From NCBI GenBank assembly GCA_023101885.1, contig JALPQD010000075.1:6266630-6330629 (forward strand): DNA of 64,000 nt, in the 5' to 3' direction. Positions within the stretch are counted from its first letter, which is position 1. Each line of letters starts with the position of its first letter. A program made the translations under genes and the position numbers. The stretch is from Typhlomys cinereus. Its lineage: Eukaryota; Chordata; Mammalia; Rodentia; Platacanthomyidae. Shown here in pieces: positions 21,371-32,852 of this stretch. The notes beneath the pieces are model-generated. The model saw nothing but the letters and a program-made list of their open reading frames with translations, did no database searches and was not told where the DNA came from.

Positions 21371-24049
21371 TGCTATTTTTTTTTGATGGAGACGGCAAGG
21401 AGCACCGGGCAGGAGGTGGGCGAGAGGTGGGCAGGTCCTCCTGACCCCTCCAGAGGCATGCCCCGGGTGGTTGTTGGTTCCCCAACTCAGTCCCAGACCC
21501 AGGTCTCCCACGTTGCTCTGTCGGCCCTCCCTCTGTTCACCCACTGGGAAAGAATGTTCGACATCCGAGCTATTCTGAGCAGCATCCTGATGTCTCATTT
21601 CATGGGTTCTCTTCACACTGCGGTGACCGTGAGCTGCTAACTCTCATACCTCGGCTGTTTGTCTTGGCAGCTCCCCCTGTTTTGCTAACTGGGCAGAAAC
21701 AGGCCAAAGCAGCCTCCCCTGCACACGAGGGAGCGAGGTGCCATCTGTCATCCTCCAGTCAGGGGGGCGCCTGGCGGAGGCCTCTGGACGGGGCCATAGG
21801 GTTGCCCGTCCTTCATCCTCTCTGAGCCACGACGACAATGCTGAAGGGAGATTTTACACAGCCTTTTGGAGAAACTTTATGCAAAAAATACATGAGGGTT
21901 GTCAGGGATGAGTCAGCAGTGAATAGCTGTGGGCAGGGGGAGGAGGAAGAGGATGCTATGACTGCTCCCTGCTCTGGCCATCCTTTTGGAAGCTTTTGGA
22001 TTCAAGGTCTGTTCTGGCCCCTTCCTGCCCATCGCGTGGAAGGAGTCTCTCTGGGTCGTGATCCACTTAGCACCACTCCGGTGCCTACTCAGGGGAATTC
22101 AGAAATTATAAATAAATACAATTTCATGAAAACAGATGAATATCACATGATACCAAAGGGAAGAATGAGCTCAGGAGCAGACAGTTTTCATGCAGACAGC
22201 TGATGGAGAGTAGACTGGTCCAAGGTCACACAGAATCTTTCAAGGCAAAGAGAAAGCCTTTGGACAGCATCTAAAGAAATCAAAGAAAGAAGATACTCCA
22301 TGGGTGCCACTTGCCGTGACTGGCCCCCAAATCTCAGCTTTGTCCCTTAGTCAATGGTCCTAGGAAGGGCTCAGCCTGACCTTGGCCCAAGCAGGAATGA
22401 GCCAAACAGACCTTGAATCAAAACTGAGCTAGGACTGAGTTGATGGTGAGAAGGAGAAAAAAATAAGGCATTATGTCAAAATATTTGTCTTTGAAGTATT
22501 TGGCTGGAAGGCTCTATCTTTGGAACACACGTGAAACTGCAAGGGAATTCAATCCACATCAATATCACTGCAGGAAAAAAATGTCACTAAAGATCTGAAC
22601 TAATGATAAATAAAAGAGGAAAAACATTGCTTTGGAAAGCTTATATAATAAGGAAAATTACGTTTTTTAAGCAAAAGCCACTGAGAAGTATGAAATGAAC
22701 CAAGTGAGTCATTCGTCTCTGTGTCTTCGGATGGGGCTGCCCTAGCAGGACTCCCTCATCCTCTGGTGCCAGGTCGCGGGCTCAGATCCATTTGCCATGT
22801 GGGATAATAATAGCTTTGATCCTCTACTGCCTGCTCAAGAGGTCTTAGAGAAGCTATTTAACTCTTCCAAGCTTCTGGAGGTTCACCTAAGAGAAGGAAT
22901 TGCCTTTTAGAGTTCCCGTGATCCACGAGGAACCACCTTGGGCAATTGGTTTTGCACTTCATAAGAGATTCTGCTTTTTTCTAATTAGAGGAAAAGGAAA
23001 GCACTGTGCAACAAAGGGCCGCTTTCTTCCTCTCTACCTCTCCCATCAGAAGCTCTGCCTTTCCAGAGGCAAAAAAGCTCTTCACATTTCCCCTCATAGC
23101 ATATTTCAATATTGAATACCACTGATATCCAGAAAGTGTTATTACATGCATAAACCCAATGTTTTCCCATTTGGTGGCACTGAGCGTGGGAGTTTTATTA
23201 ATACCCACAGTGTAGCTGCATACAATTACTAGCCTGGGGATTTGTAGCAGAGGAAAATTACATTTCGACATGGGAGGATGAGGAATGTTCCCAGGTATGG
23301 AGTCTGCTGGCCAGGCTCTGGAAAGCGTCATCTTGGGTAAAGTGCATGTGAGGGATGTTGGGTCCCAGCGCAAGAACATCACTTGACTGGGTTCAGCCCC
23401 GGCTTTAAACCATCCTGGATGTTGTTCTTTTGCTCTGTCCTGGCTTGTGCTGCCTCATCATCCCTTGCGGCTGTGGCGTTCATGGGGGAAGGGGGAGCTG
23501 GCTTTCCAGTGCAGGAACTGCCACCTCTGCCCATGTCATTTTTCAGATGATTTAGTCTCTCTCCACACAAAGACACCCCTCCTCTCTGATTCAGCATGCT
23601 ACTTGAGGCAAGTCCCAGGTCAAGCTCTAACTAAAGAGTCAGCTGACATTGTTGCTTGTTAAACGGGAGCAATGGCATGTTGCTGAGGACACGGGGAAGA
23701 ATCAGAGCAGAAAACCAGCTCATTTCTACACTTCTCAGCCCTTCTCTGTGGTGTCCTGGGGCTCTTGTCTGTGGCAGTACTTACTGTTTATACCAATGTT
23801 CACAAGGGTCTAGTCACATATTAAAGGACTGGTCTTCAGCTTGGCCCTATTGGGAAGTGGTAGCACTTTGGAAGCTGGGGATTTGTGGGTCACTTTGGTT
23901 ACCCTGAACAAAAGAGGGGTGAATCTGAGCCTTACAACCCCACAATTATGAGGTAAACACTCATAAAGTTAAATATGTTACACTTCAAGCACTTTTTAAA
24001 AATTCTAATAATATATTGTCATTTTTCCAAATGATTTTTCTTCCTCTAT
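21371..24049. other. Unannotated unique sequence
   Basis: About 2.7 kb with few repeats. Points of note: a MARE/AP-1-like TGAGTCAGCA near 21909, and an A/T-rich patch at 23100-23230 ('atttcaatattgaatacc', 'tttattaatacccac') that also looks regulatory. Frames of 121-133 codons (21838-22203 +, 22981-23382 -) have no supporting features. Confidence 0.4.
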
Positions 24050-24300
24050 GCAGCACAGTCTCACAAGCAGAAGGTCTGAATTCGTATCCCAGGTCCCACG
24101 TAAAAATGCCAGGCAGAAATGGTGGCAGCCCGCACTTCTGACCCTGGTGGCCAGAGCCTGGGAAATCCCAGCATAAACAAGAAGGAGGTAGAAGCAATCC
24201 AGGATGATTCCTGAAGTCATCCTGTTCCTCCATAGGGACATACAGTGCACTCTGATATACACACATACACACACATGGAATAAATAAAAATTATTGTTTT
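24050..24300 (+). mobile_element. tRNA-headed SINE, 5' end eroded
   Basis: Plus-strand copy. The left part of the head is poorly preserved, then 'caagcagaaggtctgaattc' and the body 'aatgccaggcagaaatggtg', 'gaccctggtggccagagcc', 'aagaaggaggtagaagcaat' and 'ccaggatgattcctgaagtc'. It ends with CACA and 'ggaataaataaaaattattg'. Same family as the copy at 11699. Confidence 0.8.
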
Positions 24301-24419
24301 TTATAATAAAAACATATTTTAGACAGGGCAGGGGACAAGCAGAAGAACATAGGCGTGTTTGCTGGGACATGTGTGTAAAGCCAGAGGATAACCAGTAGAA
24401 TTCCTTCTCTCTTTTTACT

Positions 24420-24498
24420 ATGTAGCTCCTGGGATTAAACTAAGATTGGTAGGTTTGCATCCAGGCACATTTTACCCACTGAGTTATCTAATCGACCA
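24420..24498 (-). mobile_element. ID-like fragment
   Basis: 'tgtagctcctgggattaaac' and 'ccactgagttatctaatcga' resemble a decayed reverse ID/B4 unit. Confidence 0.4.
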
Positions 24499-24874
24499 AA
24501 GAACTACAATTTTTTAGAAACCTACAAAATGATGAACTGCATAAAATCAATAAAAATAGTATCTTTCTTACTTCATTATCTAATCCACCTCTGTATTTCT
24601 TTATTCCTTGCAGTTTTGGGTTCATAATCTTTGTCTTTTTTAAGGAACAGAATCTGTATTAGTGTTTCCACAGTAATAATGCTAAACCAACTCAGGATTT
24701 CCTCTGTTACAGTTGATTGACATGTTTCTTGTTGATTGGAAATTTTCTTTCAGTTTTGTTTGTTCATTTTGATGACATGTAAACCTCAGTGTTGCTATTA
24801 TGTTTTGAATAGCATCTGTCTGTTTTTTTTTTCATGTATAAGTTATAAGATTTAGAAAACTTCTATAAACTGGC
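24499..24874. other. Unannotated AT-rich spacer
   Basis: Nothing coding or clearly repetitive recognised. It contains short T runs, such as eight or more T at about 24825. Confidence 0.4.

Positions 24875-24929
<55 letters not shown>
24875..24929. repeat. (TG)n microsatellite
   Basis: About 25 uninterrupted TG units after a single GTGCG. Confidence 0.95.
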
Positions 24930-24931
<2 letters not shown>

Positions 24932-25164
24932 TTACTGAGGAGCATGTCTGGATTGTGAGATGACCTGTGACCCTACAGCCTGTGGTCACTATGATGGTGA
25001 TCAGCAGAATGGGTTTTGTGAGGCTATTCTTGGAAGCTGTGATGGTAGCAATGACATGAGTATATTCAGAAAAGGTGGGAACCACAGCAATATAACCAAA
25101 CCTATGTATATTCTATTCTCCATTCACTTTGACTCGAGGCCTTGGAGCGCCATGTCAAGGGTGG

Positions 25165-25213
25165 TCACACAGACACAGACACACACACACAGACACAGAC
25201 ACACACACACACA

Positions 25214-25262
<49 letters not shown>

Positions 25263-25273
25263 ACACACACACA
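25165..25273. repeat. (CA)n microsatellite with CAGA interruptions
   Basis: CACAGACACAGACACA phases at the left (25165-25205), then nearly pure CA to 25273. All long frames over it are His/Thr or Cys/Val repeats and are not genes. Confidence 0.95.
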
Positions 25274-25587
25274 TCTTTCTTCAAAGTTCTGGATTCCAGG
25301 TCTGCTCCCACCGTGATAGTCAACTCAGGGGCTCTGCTCAGACTCCCACCTCTTCCCAGGAGCTGGCAGATGGCGTCAAGGAAGCCGGGCAGCAAACAGA
25401 TCATTTTCTATTTCTGGAACCTGACTGTGTAACACTTACATCCTTTTGTTAGCAGCAGTGGCTCAAATGATTACGACAGCATGCTTGCCATACGCAGTGC
25501 ACATAAAAAAGTAGCGGGACATCTTAGGAAGTAAGTTTTGAACAGACATCAGCTGAAACAACTCTACCAACAGATGCAGAGTGGGAC

Positions 25588-25728
25588 AAGATGACTCAGC
25601 ACATAAAAGTACCTGTTTGCCTACCTGGCAACTTGAGTATGATTCTAGAGCTCATACTGTGGAAGGAGCAAACCAACTTCCAAAAAAGTTGTCCTCTAAT
25701 CTCAAACTATCTCTTTCTTTTTCTCTTT
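25588..25728 (+). mobile_element. B3-type SINE
   Basis: tRNA-like head ('gatgactcagcacataaaag', 'cttgagtatgattctagagc') followed by the B3 body 'tcatactgtggaaggagc', 'aaccaacttc' and 'gttgtcctctaatctc', ending in a CT-rich tail. Diverged. Confidence 0.6.
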
Positions 25729-25803
25729 CTCTCTGTTTCACATAAATAAGTTTTCTCTCTGTTTCACATAAATAAGTTTTCTCTCTGTTTCACATAATAA
25801 GTT
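25729..25803. repeat. Three-copy tandem repeat of about 26 bp
   Basis: The unit 'ctctctgtttcacataaa' plus 'taagtttt' occurs three times in a row. The last copy lacks three bases ('cacataataag'). It lies in the tail of the preceding B3 element and probably arose by replication slippage there. Confidence 0.9.
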
Positions 25804-26228
25804 GCTTTTTATAAAAAATAAAAAAACAATATATCTACACTATTTTAGTAGAAATATAAAAGTTAATAGGGGTTACTGACTATCTGACTGTGTTCAGAGA
25901 CCTACAGGATAATGTTCAGAAGTTTGAAGACAGGGAAGAATACAGCGTATGTTACCGAAATGAAAGATATATTCCAAAATATAATAATTAAAATTATGAA
26001 CTCAGTGGATGGACTTCATAAATTGGAACTTAGGTTAAAAGAAAATAGAATGAAACAGAAAGATGAAGAGTGGAAATATATAGAAGGCTATGAGACCAAG
26101 AATAAAAAGGGTATAAGGGTATAGTATAAAGGTCCAGTATCTGAAAAACAGGAGAAAATACACACTAGAGATGGTGGGAGTGTAAGGATACAGGAAAGCA
26201 GGTGGTTTCTCCTGTTACACTCTCTCAA
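25804..26228. other. Unannotated AT-rich spacer
   Basis: An open frame at 25912-26124 (70 codons, Lys/Glu/Asn-rich) reflects A-richness. I see nothing that supports a gene. Confidence 0.4.
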
Positions 26229-28229
26229 CACAGGACACTTTTTTTTCTTTTTCTAATTTTACAAGCATATTGAGTACTTATCTCTGCTTCTCTCCATCTC
26301 TCTCCCTCCCATTCCCCTCCCTTCTTTTCTTCAATCCATCCACTTCCTCCTAGCAGACAACAATTACAAAGCTTTACAAGGACAATACAAAAACACAACC
26401 AATAAGAATATTTGGAGATCTAATTTTAAAATCAATATTGTATAAGTCTTTTTAAATTAGTATGATTGCAAATTCTTCAGAAAAGATGAGTGGATGATAA
26501 AGGATTTAAAATACTTTATGACAGAATTTTATAGAAAGCTTAGCAATTGACAAGACAGTCTAGTTATGAGTGTGTAACAATACAGTAGGAACATGTGAAT
26601 TCATTAACAATTTTAGTCAGAACACACCAGCTTAGAGGAATGTTCTCTTAAGTTTTACACTGTAGGACGTTTGTGTACCTGAACAATATAAATGCATTCA
26701 ACATATAAAGAGCCAGCATAATTAGCACATGGCTACAAAGAAGTCCTTTAAAATATGCAATAATTTAGGTTCTTTATTTGAAGCAAAGCTTAGAATCCTT
26801 CGCTCAGCAAAGTCATAGGTCTAAAACACTGGAAAACCCCCAAACCTCAGACCTTTTACAAATTTAGGGAACAATGTTAGTATACATGCAGGCTCATTTC
26901 ACCAACGCATCTGATATATACAATACCAATGGCTGTAGACTGGTGTCTCACACAGCATGACAGCTCATAGATTTCTGTTGAATAGCATTGGTTAAAAATA
27001 ACAAAAATAACAAATTTTTCCATTTCCCAAGTCAATAGTCCAAATGTAATATATATATATATATAATATATATAATAAACTTATGTGTATGTTTAAAGAA
27101 AGAAAGAAAGAAGTTGTTGATCACTTTGCATGCATTAAACATATATGAATTTAACTTTGCACACTTTTGCAGACAATATAGACAAAATTTAGATACACGT
27201 CTGCACTGATTTCTAGAAATACCTAAGGCACTAAACATAATAGAATCATCTCAAAATAATGGCTAAGTTTATAAAGTTTATAAAATAGTGATTTAAAATG
27301 TTTTAACATAAAAATACTTAAATGAATTTTGCTTTTGCTAAATATAACTTTCCTAAGTAGTTGAAAGCCTAAAAAACTTGAGAAGACATAGCAATTGTCT
27401 TAATAAAACATAAAATCTCATCCTCTAAGGCAGTTTCTTTGTCTAAATGTTACTATGAGCAGAACAATGTTTTAAAGAGAGCATTGTTACTCTGGTTCTA
27501 GTTTTACATAGGCACATAAATTTTGACCTTGGAAAATCTCTTGTATAAATTCACAGATTGAAATGATTTTTAGACAATAGCATTAATGACTATAAATAAA
27601 CTTAAAACCTGTACATAAGTGGACTCACCTATGTGACAGTCATATTTAATAAGAGTTATAAGCTAAACACAGAACCTTAATGAGCCCTTATTATGTTAAA
27701 AGTCTGACCAAATGAATAGGAAACACAAAACATTAAATTCTGGTTTTTTTAAAGCTGACCTTTTGAAAATTTTACTAAAAGTAGAGCAATATTCCAAGAA
27801 AGTAAAATTGCTTTGAATATAAAGCACTATAAAAAGTTCTCACAGATAAACATTCTTGTTAGTCAACCTAATGACATAAATATTTTCTTATAAGATATAC
27901 TTTTATAAGCCTCGTGTAAACTTATATCTTTATTCCAGAAAAATTATGAATGTAATTATAGACATAATCACTGTATGGTCATTACTACATAACAAATCTG
28001 AAAGGAAAAAAATCAAAATTCTCATGACATTTTTACCATGTTGCATCTGTAATATGTTTACATAGCATTATGTTATATCATTTACAGTATAAGAACATTC
28101 TGTTACAAACATAAATATTGGGTTTAATTGTTCAACGAATACAGAGACTCTGTAACTTTGTCTATTTGTGAACATTGCTAATTTTATCTTGAGAATTATA
28201 CAACATATATACATACCACCTTTATTACT

Positions 28230-28580
28230 TCTCCACTTGCAGTGATAAAATATTGGTGAAAGCGCCTTAAGGAAGGAAGGGCTTATTTTGATTGAGGTTA
28301 CAGTCCATCATTGTGGGGAAGAATCTGCAGCAAAGGGCTGGAGGCAGCTGGTCACATTGCATCTGAGTCAGGAAGCAGAGAGTGAATAATGCTTATGCTC
28401 AGTTCGCTTTCCCTTTTCAAGAGTCAAGGATCTTAGTCCAGGGAATGGTGTCACCCACAGTGGGTGGGTCTTCCCACGGCAATTAACCTAATCATGATAA
28501 TCCCCAAAGACATGCCCAGAGGCCTGACTTCCAGATGATTCTCGGTCTCATCAATGTATCAACACTAACCAATCTCACCC
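28230..28580 (-). mobile_element. LTR/MaLR-like dispersed repeat
   Basis: In + orientation: 'tgcagtgataaaatattggt', 'gaagggcttattttgattga', 'ggttacagtccatcattgtg', 'ggctggaggcagctggtcac', 'caggaagcagagagtgaata' and 'cacagtgggtgggtcttccc'. This is the reverse text of a common rodent dispersed repeat that I associate with MaLR-type LTRs. Family placement is uncertain. Confidence 0.6.
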
Positions 28581-29951
28581 ATATCAAATCAAATCAGAAA
28601 CTAAAATATCTATTCTTGTAGCATCATTTATAACGAATATATTGTCTATTAGCATGGATTAATGTTGAGTGACAATTCTACCATTTCAGTTACAAAAGTA
28701 GCTCTTTCAATGCTGACAGCATGTATGTGTATAATCCAAAAGGAGCAAAGCCTAGATACTGTACGAAAGTGACTCCACATATAGGTCAAATCTAAAATTA
28801 ATCTTTAAATACTTACATTTTAAATTTACCTAGAGCAAAACAGTTTCAAAGTTTTCCAAAGATTTAGCAAAAGTATATTTTGATAATTAATATTAGTTAT
28901 ATTTTTGTAAGACATAATAACAGTCTTTTTATCTATGCAGGTAAAGTACTATACAAACATATTCAGATCCCAAATGTTAATCCTTTTAGAAATTATGTCT
29001 CCTGTAATTCTCATTGTGAAAAGGAAGTTTAATATAAAGATCTTTAGTAAACATTTTATATGTGTCACAGTCACAACAAAAATCTCACATTCATCAAATA
29101 CACATATAAAGAGATTCCTAGACAGTAAACACACAATAATCTAGTAAAACTTTAGCATACATTAAAGGAATTTTATCATCTCATTTTCTTTTACCCTGGA
29201 TTATTGAAAAAGTAATAAATGTAATTTATTTCTAAAATCTATTTTGGAAGAATTTTTATCAAAATCTGTATAGCTAATGTAAAACTTTATAACTTAATAA
29301 AACTTATCTTATAAGTCAATGAATACTGTTTTGTATAAACAAACCATGCTTTTAAGAAAAGTATTTTAGATGATTATTTTCTGTCTAAAATACTAGCTTT
29401 AAAAGATCAGATATTTCAATGCTGCACTTAAAACATCTTAACAATTTATGAAACATATTTAACAGATCCCACAATACCACTTTTATAAGTTTCAAGAAGT
29501 TAAAAGTACTTAAGTTTATAAGGCAGTATAGATTTATCAACCTTGGAAAAGATAGCTAAATTCAAACTGGTTGCTTTTTGCAATGAATTATGATTATCTT
29601 TTACTTAAGTGTATGTTGGAAATCATTTTGTTATGTCACTCACAAACCTGCAGCAATTTCTTTCAAACTCAGTTTCCAGAATTAACATTCCAAATCGCCA
29701 GAACTGAACAATCCCACCAGTAAGCTCAAAGGTAACATTTCGATGTTACCATTTTTTTTTTAGTTAAGTCCTTGTATAACAATTTTTTTTCAAAATTCTA
29801 CAGTTAACTTTTAAATGTCTGATTTAGGTTAACTGTTTTTTTTTTTCAAAAGAAGGGGGCAGAAAAGTAAGAGAAGCAGACAGGCCAAAGTATCAGCTCA
29901 TATATCTTAACATAGTCCAAAATCATCCTGCAAACACTTGAATTCATCTTT

Positions 29952-29994
29952 ACACACACACACGCACACACACACAAACACACACACACACACA
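29952..29994. repeat. (CA)n microsatellite, interrupted
   Basis: CACA runs with single CG and AA interruptions ('cacacgcacacacacacaaa'). Confidence 0.9.
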
Positions 29995-30350
29995 TGTTTC
30001 AAATTAGGCATGCTAAGAGTAGTAATTTTAATGTGCAATGACCCCCAAAAATGCAAAAGTAAGTTGACTGCAGGTGCATTATTCAATTGTTTTCAGGAAC
30101 TTTAGGGGCAGATTAAGTTTTGCCTTGTGTTAGTTTAGACACAAAATGACACCTGAAACTAATTATACTAATTCCAAGTGTGAAGTTAGATAAATCATTA
30201 AAGTTTACAAGAGAGTGTTCAGCAAAAATTTTCCCTAGAGGAAACCAAGACAGTACAGAGTGAATATTTATTATGGTTGCACTAATTAAAATCGGGATCC
30301 GCTCAACACCCTTGTTTCTCCCTGTTTCTTGATCCCTTCCTTACAATTAC

Positions 30351-30493
30351 CTGCACAATCCAAGCTTTCCTGTCATGTAGAAGATGACCGAGCAGTTCAA
30401 CATAACTCTGGATTTGCTCAAAAGTGCTCCTAGAGACAAGGCTTGTCTCTGTTCATGTGACATATCAACAGAACTGCGATGGCATGGAAGAGC
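30351..30493 (-). other. Candidate spliced exon (143 bp)
   Basis: On the minus strand a strong 3' splice site ('tttcttgtcttttcag', ending at 30494) precedes a 143-bp stretch that ends in CAG followed by 'gtaattgtaag', a reasonable donor. One frame is open across all 47 complete codons (it begins Ala-Leu-Pro-Cys-His-Arg and includes Met-Ser-His-Glu-Gln-Arg). The second frame stops after about 20 codons and the third within the first 30 bases. I recognise no protein. It could be a coding exon, a lncRNA exon or a chance GT-AG pair. Confidence 0.3.
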
Positions 30494-30566
30494 CTGAAAA
30501 GACAAGAAACCCACATTTCCGGTCACATAAATTTCAGAAATTCAAATTTATTTAGAAAGAACAGGG

Positions 30567-30910
30567 TCATAGTTTGAATGTGAATTATCTCCCACTGACT
30601 CATGAATTTGCATATTTGGGTCCCCTTTTAGAAAGTAGAGGAGTATTTAGGAGGGAGTTAACCATTGAGATCAGGCCTTAAGGTTTGATAACTTGGACCT
30701 ACTTCTTTTTTCTCTCTCTTTCTCTCTCTCTCTCTCTCCTTCCGTTAAAATGACAGCCTTCTGTTCCTGTTACCATGCCTTCTCTGACTGCTGCCATGTG
30801 TTCCTCACCATGATGAACTCTATCCTCTTTGGAACTGTGAGCCAAAATAACAAATCCTTTCTTTCCTTGCCTGGGTCAGAGCATTTGAACAGAACAAGTA
30901 GTAACTGGAG
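30567..30910 (+). mobile_element. MaLR-type LTR
   Basis: Begins 'tcatagtttgaatgtgaatt', then 'catatttgggtcccctttta' and 'ccatgatgaactctatcctc'. It has the hallmark 'gaactgtgagccaaaataac' near 30834-30853, where most MaLR LTRs carry the AATAAA signal, and ends near 'agtagtaactggagta'. A CT microsatellite (30711-30739) sits in its middle. Confidence 0.75.
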
Positions 30911-31848
30911 TAGAACCCAAACAACTCATAGAACCTCCAAACTGACAAAAGGAAAGACCAGCCCTGAGGTGCACTGATCAGGGAGAGTAATGAAGGGCCA
31001 AACTTCAAGACTCCCACAGTCCTAAAACTTATTTCTCTGCTTCACCCGACAGAGACAGAAAACTGGCCAAAGTGGAAATATTTTCTAAAAAATTCCTTAA
31101 ATAAAGTGACCCCCAATGCTCTGTGGGCCATTTAGTCTTTCCTCTCTCTCAGGGGTCAACTTGCTATGAAGGGCTTGGTATTCAAAGTGCGTTTTTACTT
31201 CTGGATGGCTCACCAGAATTTTTAGAGAGAAACTCTGGTCCCTAGAAGCCATGAAAAGCTACGCTTGGTCATCTGTTTATACTTTCTTTAAATGTCAGCT
31301 GAAGACCAACTGTCTCCTCAAATGAGTCAAATATCAGTGACTATGATTCTGAAACACAGATTCAGGTTGTCCCAAATTCCATGTGCTCCATTGTGATAAT
31401 AGTGTCCTCAGGGATTTGTAATGGCAGAACAACAACAACAAAAAAACCCTAAATCAAGGCACTTTTCAAAAACATTAGTGAAAACATCAGGTAGGCAGGT
31501 TGTAGAAGAGAAAGGTAATTTCTGTTACAGGCTGTGGTGCTATCCGATCACATTCTTAGCCTTGGGGTTAGTGCAAAACCAGGAGCTTGCTTGTACATGC
31601 CAAAGAATTAACCTAATGGTTACAAGGGTTTTAAGTGTCACACAGAGGTGGTAATAAATGGCTATTAATGGGTGAAAGATGGCCTCAGATAATCTGGCTC
31701 TGGACTGCAATATTCCAAATCTCTCCACAACATTGATGCTTTAATCAGCCAATCAGCCTTGCAGGGGCAACTTCTTTCCAGGACTTTAGATTCATATACA
31801 AAATCTTAAAAATAGGCACTTTGCCCTCTCTATTGCTGCTGTTTTCTT
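30911..31848. other. Unannotated unique spacer
   Basis: Ordinary sequence up to the L1 insertion point. No gene or recognisable repeat is seen. Confidence 0.4.
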
Positions 31849-31861
31849 CAGCACACATTTT

Positions 31862-31864
<3 letters not shown>
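31849..31864. repeat. Target-site duplication, left copy, of the full-length L1
   Basis: 'cagcacacatttttct' is identical to 38586-38601 on the other side of the element. Perfect identity over 16 bp supports insertion by target-primed reverse transcription and a fairly recent date. Confidence 0.9.
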
Positions 31865-31897
<33 letters not shown>

Positions 31898-32852
31898 TAA
31901 AAATTTAATTATACATTTTAAAATTTTTTACCAGTTCCCTCCCTCCCCCCTCCCCTTCCCCCAGTGTCTCCCCCCCAATTCCCAGAGAGTCCTTTATTGT
32001 GTGCGCCTAACTCTCCACTGGGTCCTCCTCTCCGATGACATATAAGGACCCAGTGGCATTTCCATAAGCCCTTTCTCTTGTTCCCCTTAATCATAAGATT
32101 ACTACTATGGCTGTCAATCCCTTGCCTCCAGGGGTCTCGGTGCCCTTAACAGATGCTAGACTTTATGAGGGCAACAGTGCGCTGGACATTGCGCAGGGCA
32201 TGCAAAGTTCCATTATGATTGCTTTGGCCCCAACTATTGTTGAGAATCTTGCAAATCGTTGCTCCTCCCATCCTTTTGCTCTTACAATCTTACCGCCCCC
32301 TCTTCCGCAAATGTCCCTGAGCTCCAGGATGGGGAGAGATTAGGCTGTCCTAGTTCTATGTGATTGATATAGAGTCTCTGAAGTTCTGGATTGTGGTTTG
32401 TTGATTTTCTTTTGCAGTTTTTCTGCTCCTGCAATTCCCTTCACTCCATTCTGCTGGGCACTGTATGTCACCCCCTGGCCAGAGACAAAAAGCTGTTAAA
32501 CTGGAGTCTTGTTGTAATAGCACATTCAAGGGTAGATGTAATAAGAGTAGGAAACCTCACTGAGGGCGGGGTCCATTACCCATTTGCACAATGATTACTT
32601 TTTATCTGCTAGACTATATGCCCTCCCCTTCTGGTGAGATCAGGAAAGAACGTCTGTGAACTTAACCAGGTTTCTCATTACTTACTTGCAGACCTTGATG
32701 GAGGCCTATTTTCTCTGCTGTAACATGGTCTCCTCTCTCCTTGTTTCTGGTGTGGCCCTCCTAACCCATCTCTCTTGTTCATAATCCTTGCAATTACTGT
32801 GTTACATAGGTTTACTTTTGAGTGTCCCAATGTGGGCTGGGCGAGTTTGGTA
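31865..32852 (-). other. L1 3' UTR with poly(A) tail and G-rich tract
   Basis: Follows the ORF2 stop at 32853. The minus strand carries a G-rich run (31940-31975 as C on +; several G4-G7 blocks), a typical L1 3' UTR feature with G-quadruplex potential. AATAAA ('aataaaaaaa' on the minus strand) lies directly before the tail. Homologous sequence occurs at 43401-44433 and 63867-64000. Confidence 0.9.

Larger units (their letters stand above)
26229..30350. other. Unusually AT-rich block of unknown nature
   Basis: About 4.1 kb, visibly richer in A+T than the sequence on either side and nearly CpG-free. It has no long frame and few simple repeats apart from (AT)n at 27051-27066 and a CA tract at 29952-29994. 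One LTR-like repeat interrupts it (28230-28580). It begins at the left with a T-rich run and CT-rich text, which would suit the 3' end of something read on the minus strand. Options are a decayed autonomous repeat or a long 3' UTR/intron belonging to the putative exon at 30351-30493. I cannot tell which. Confidence 0.5.
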
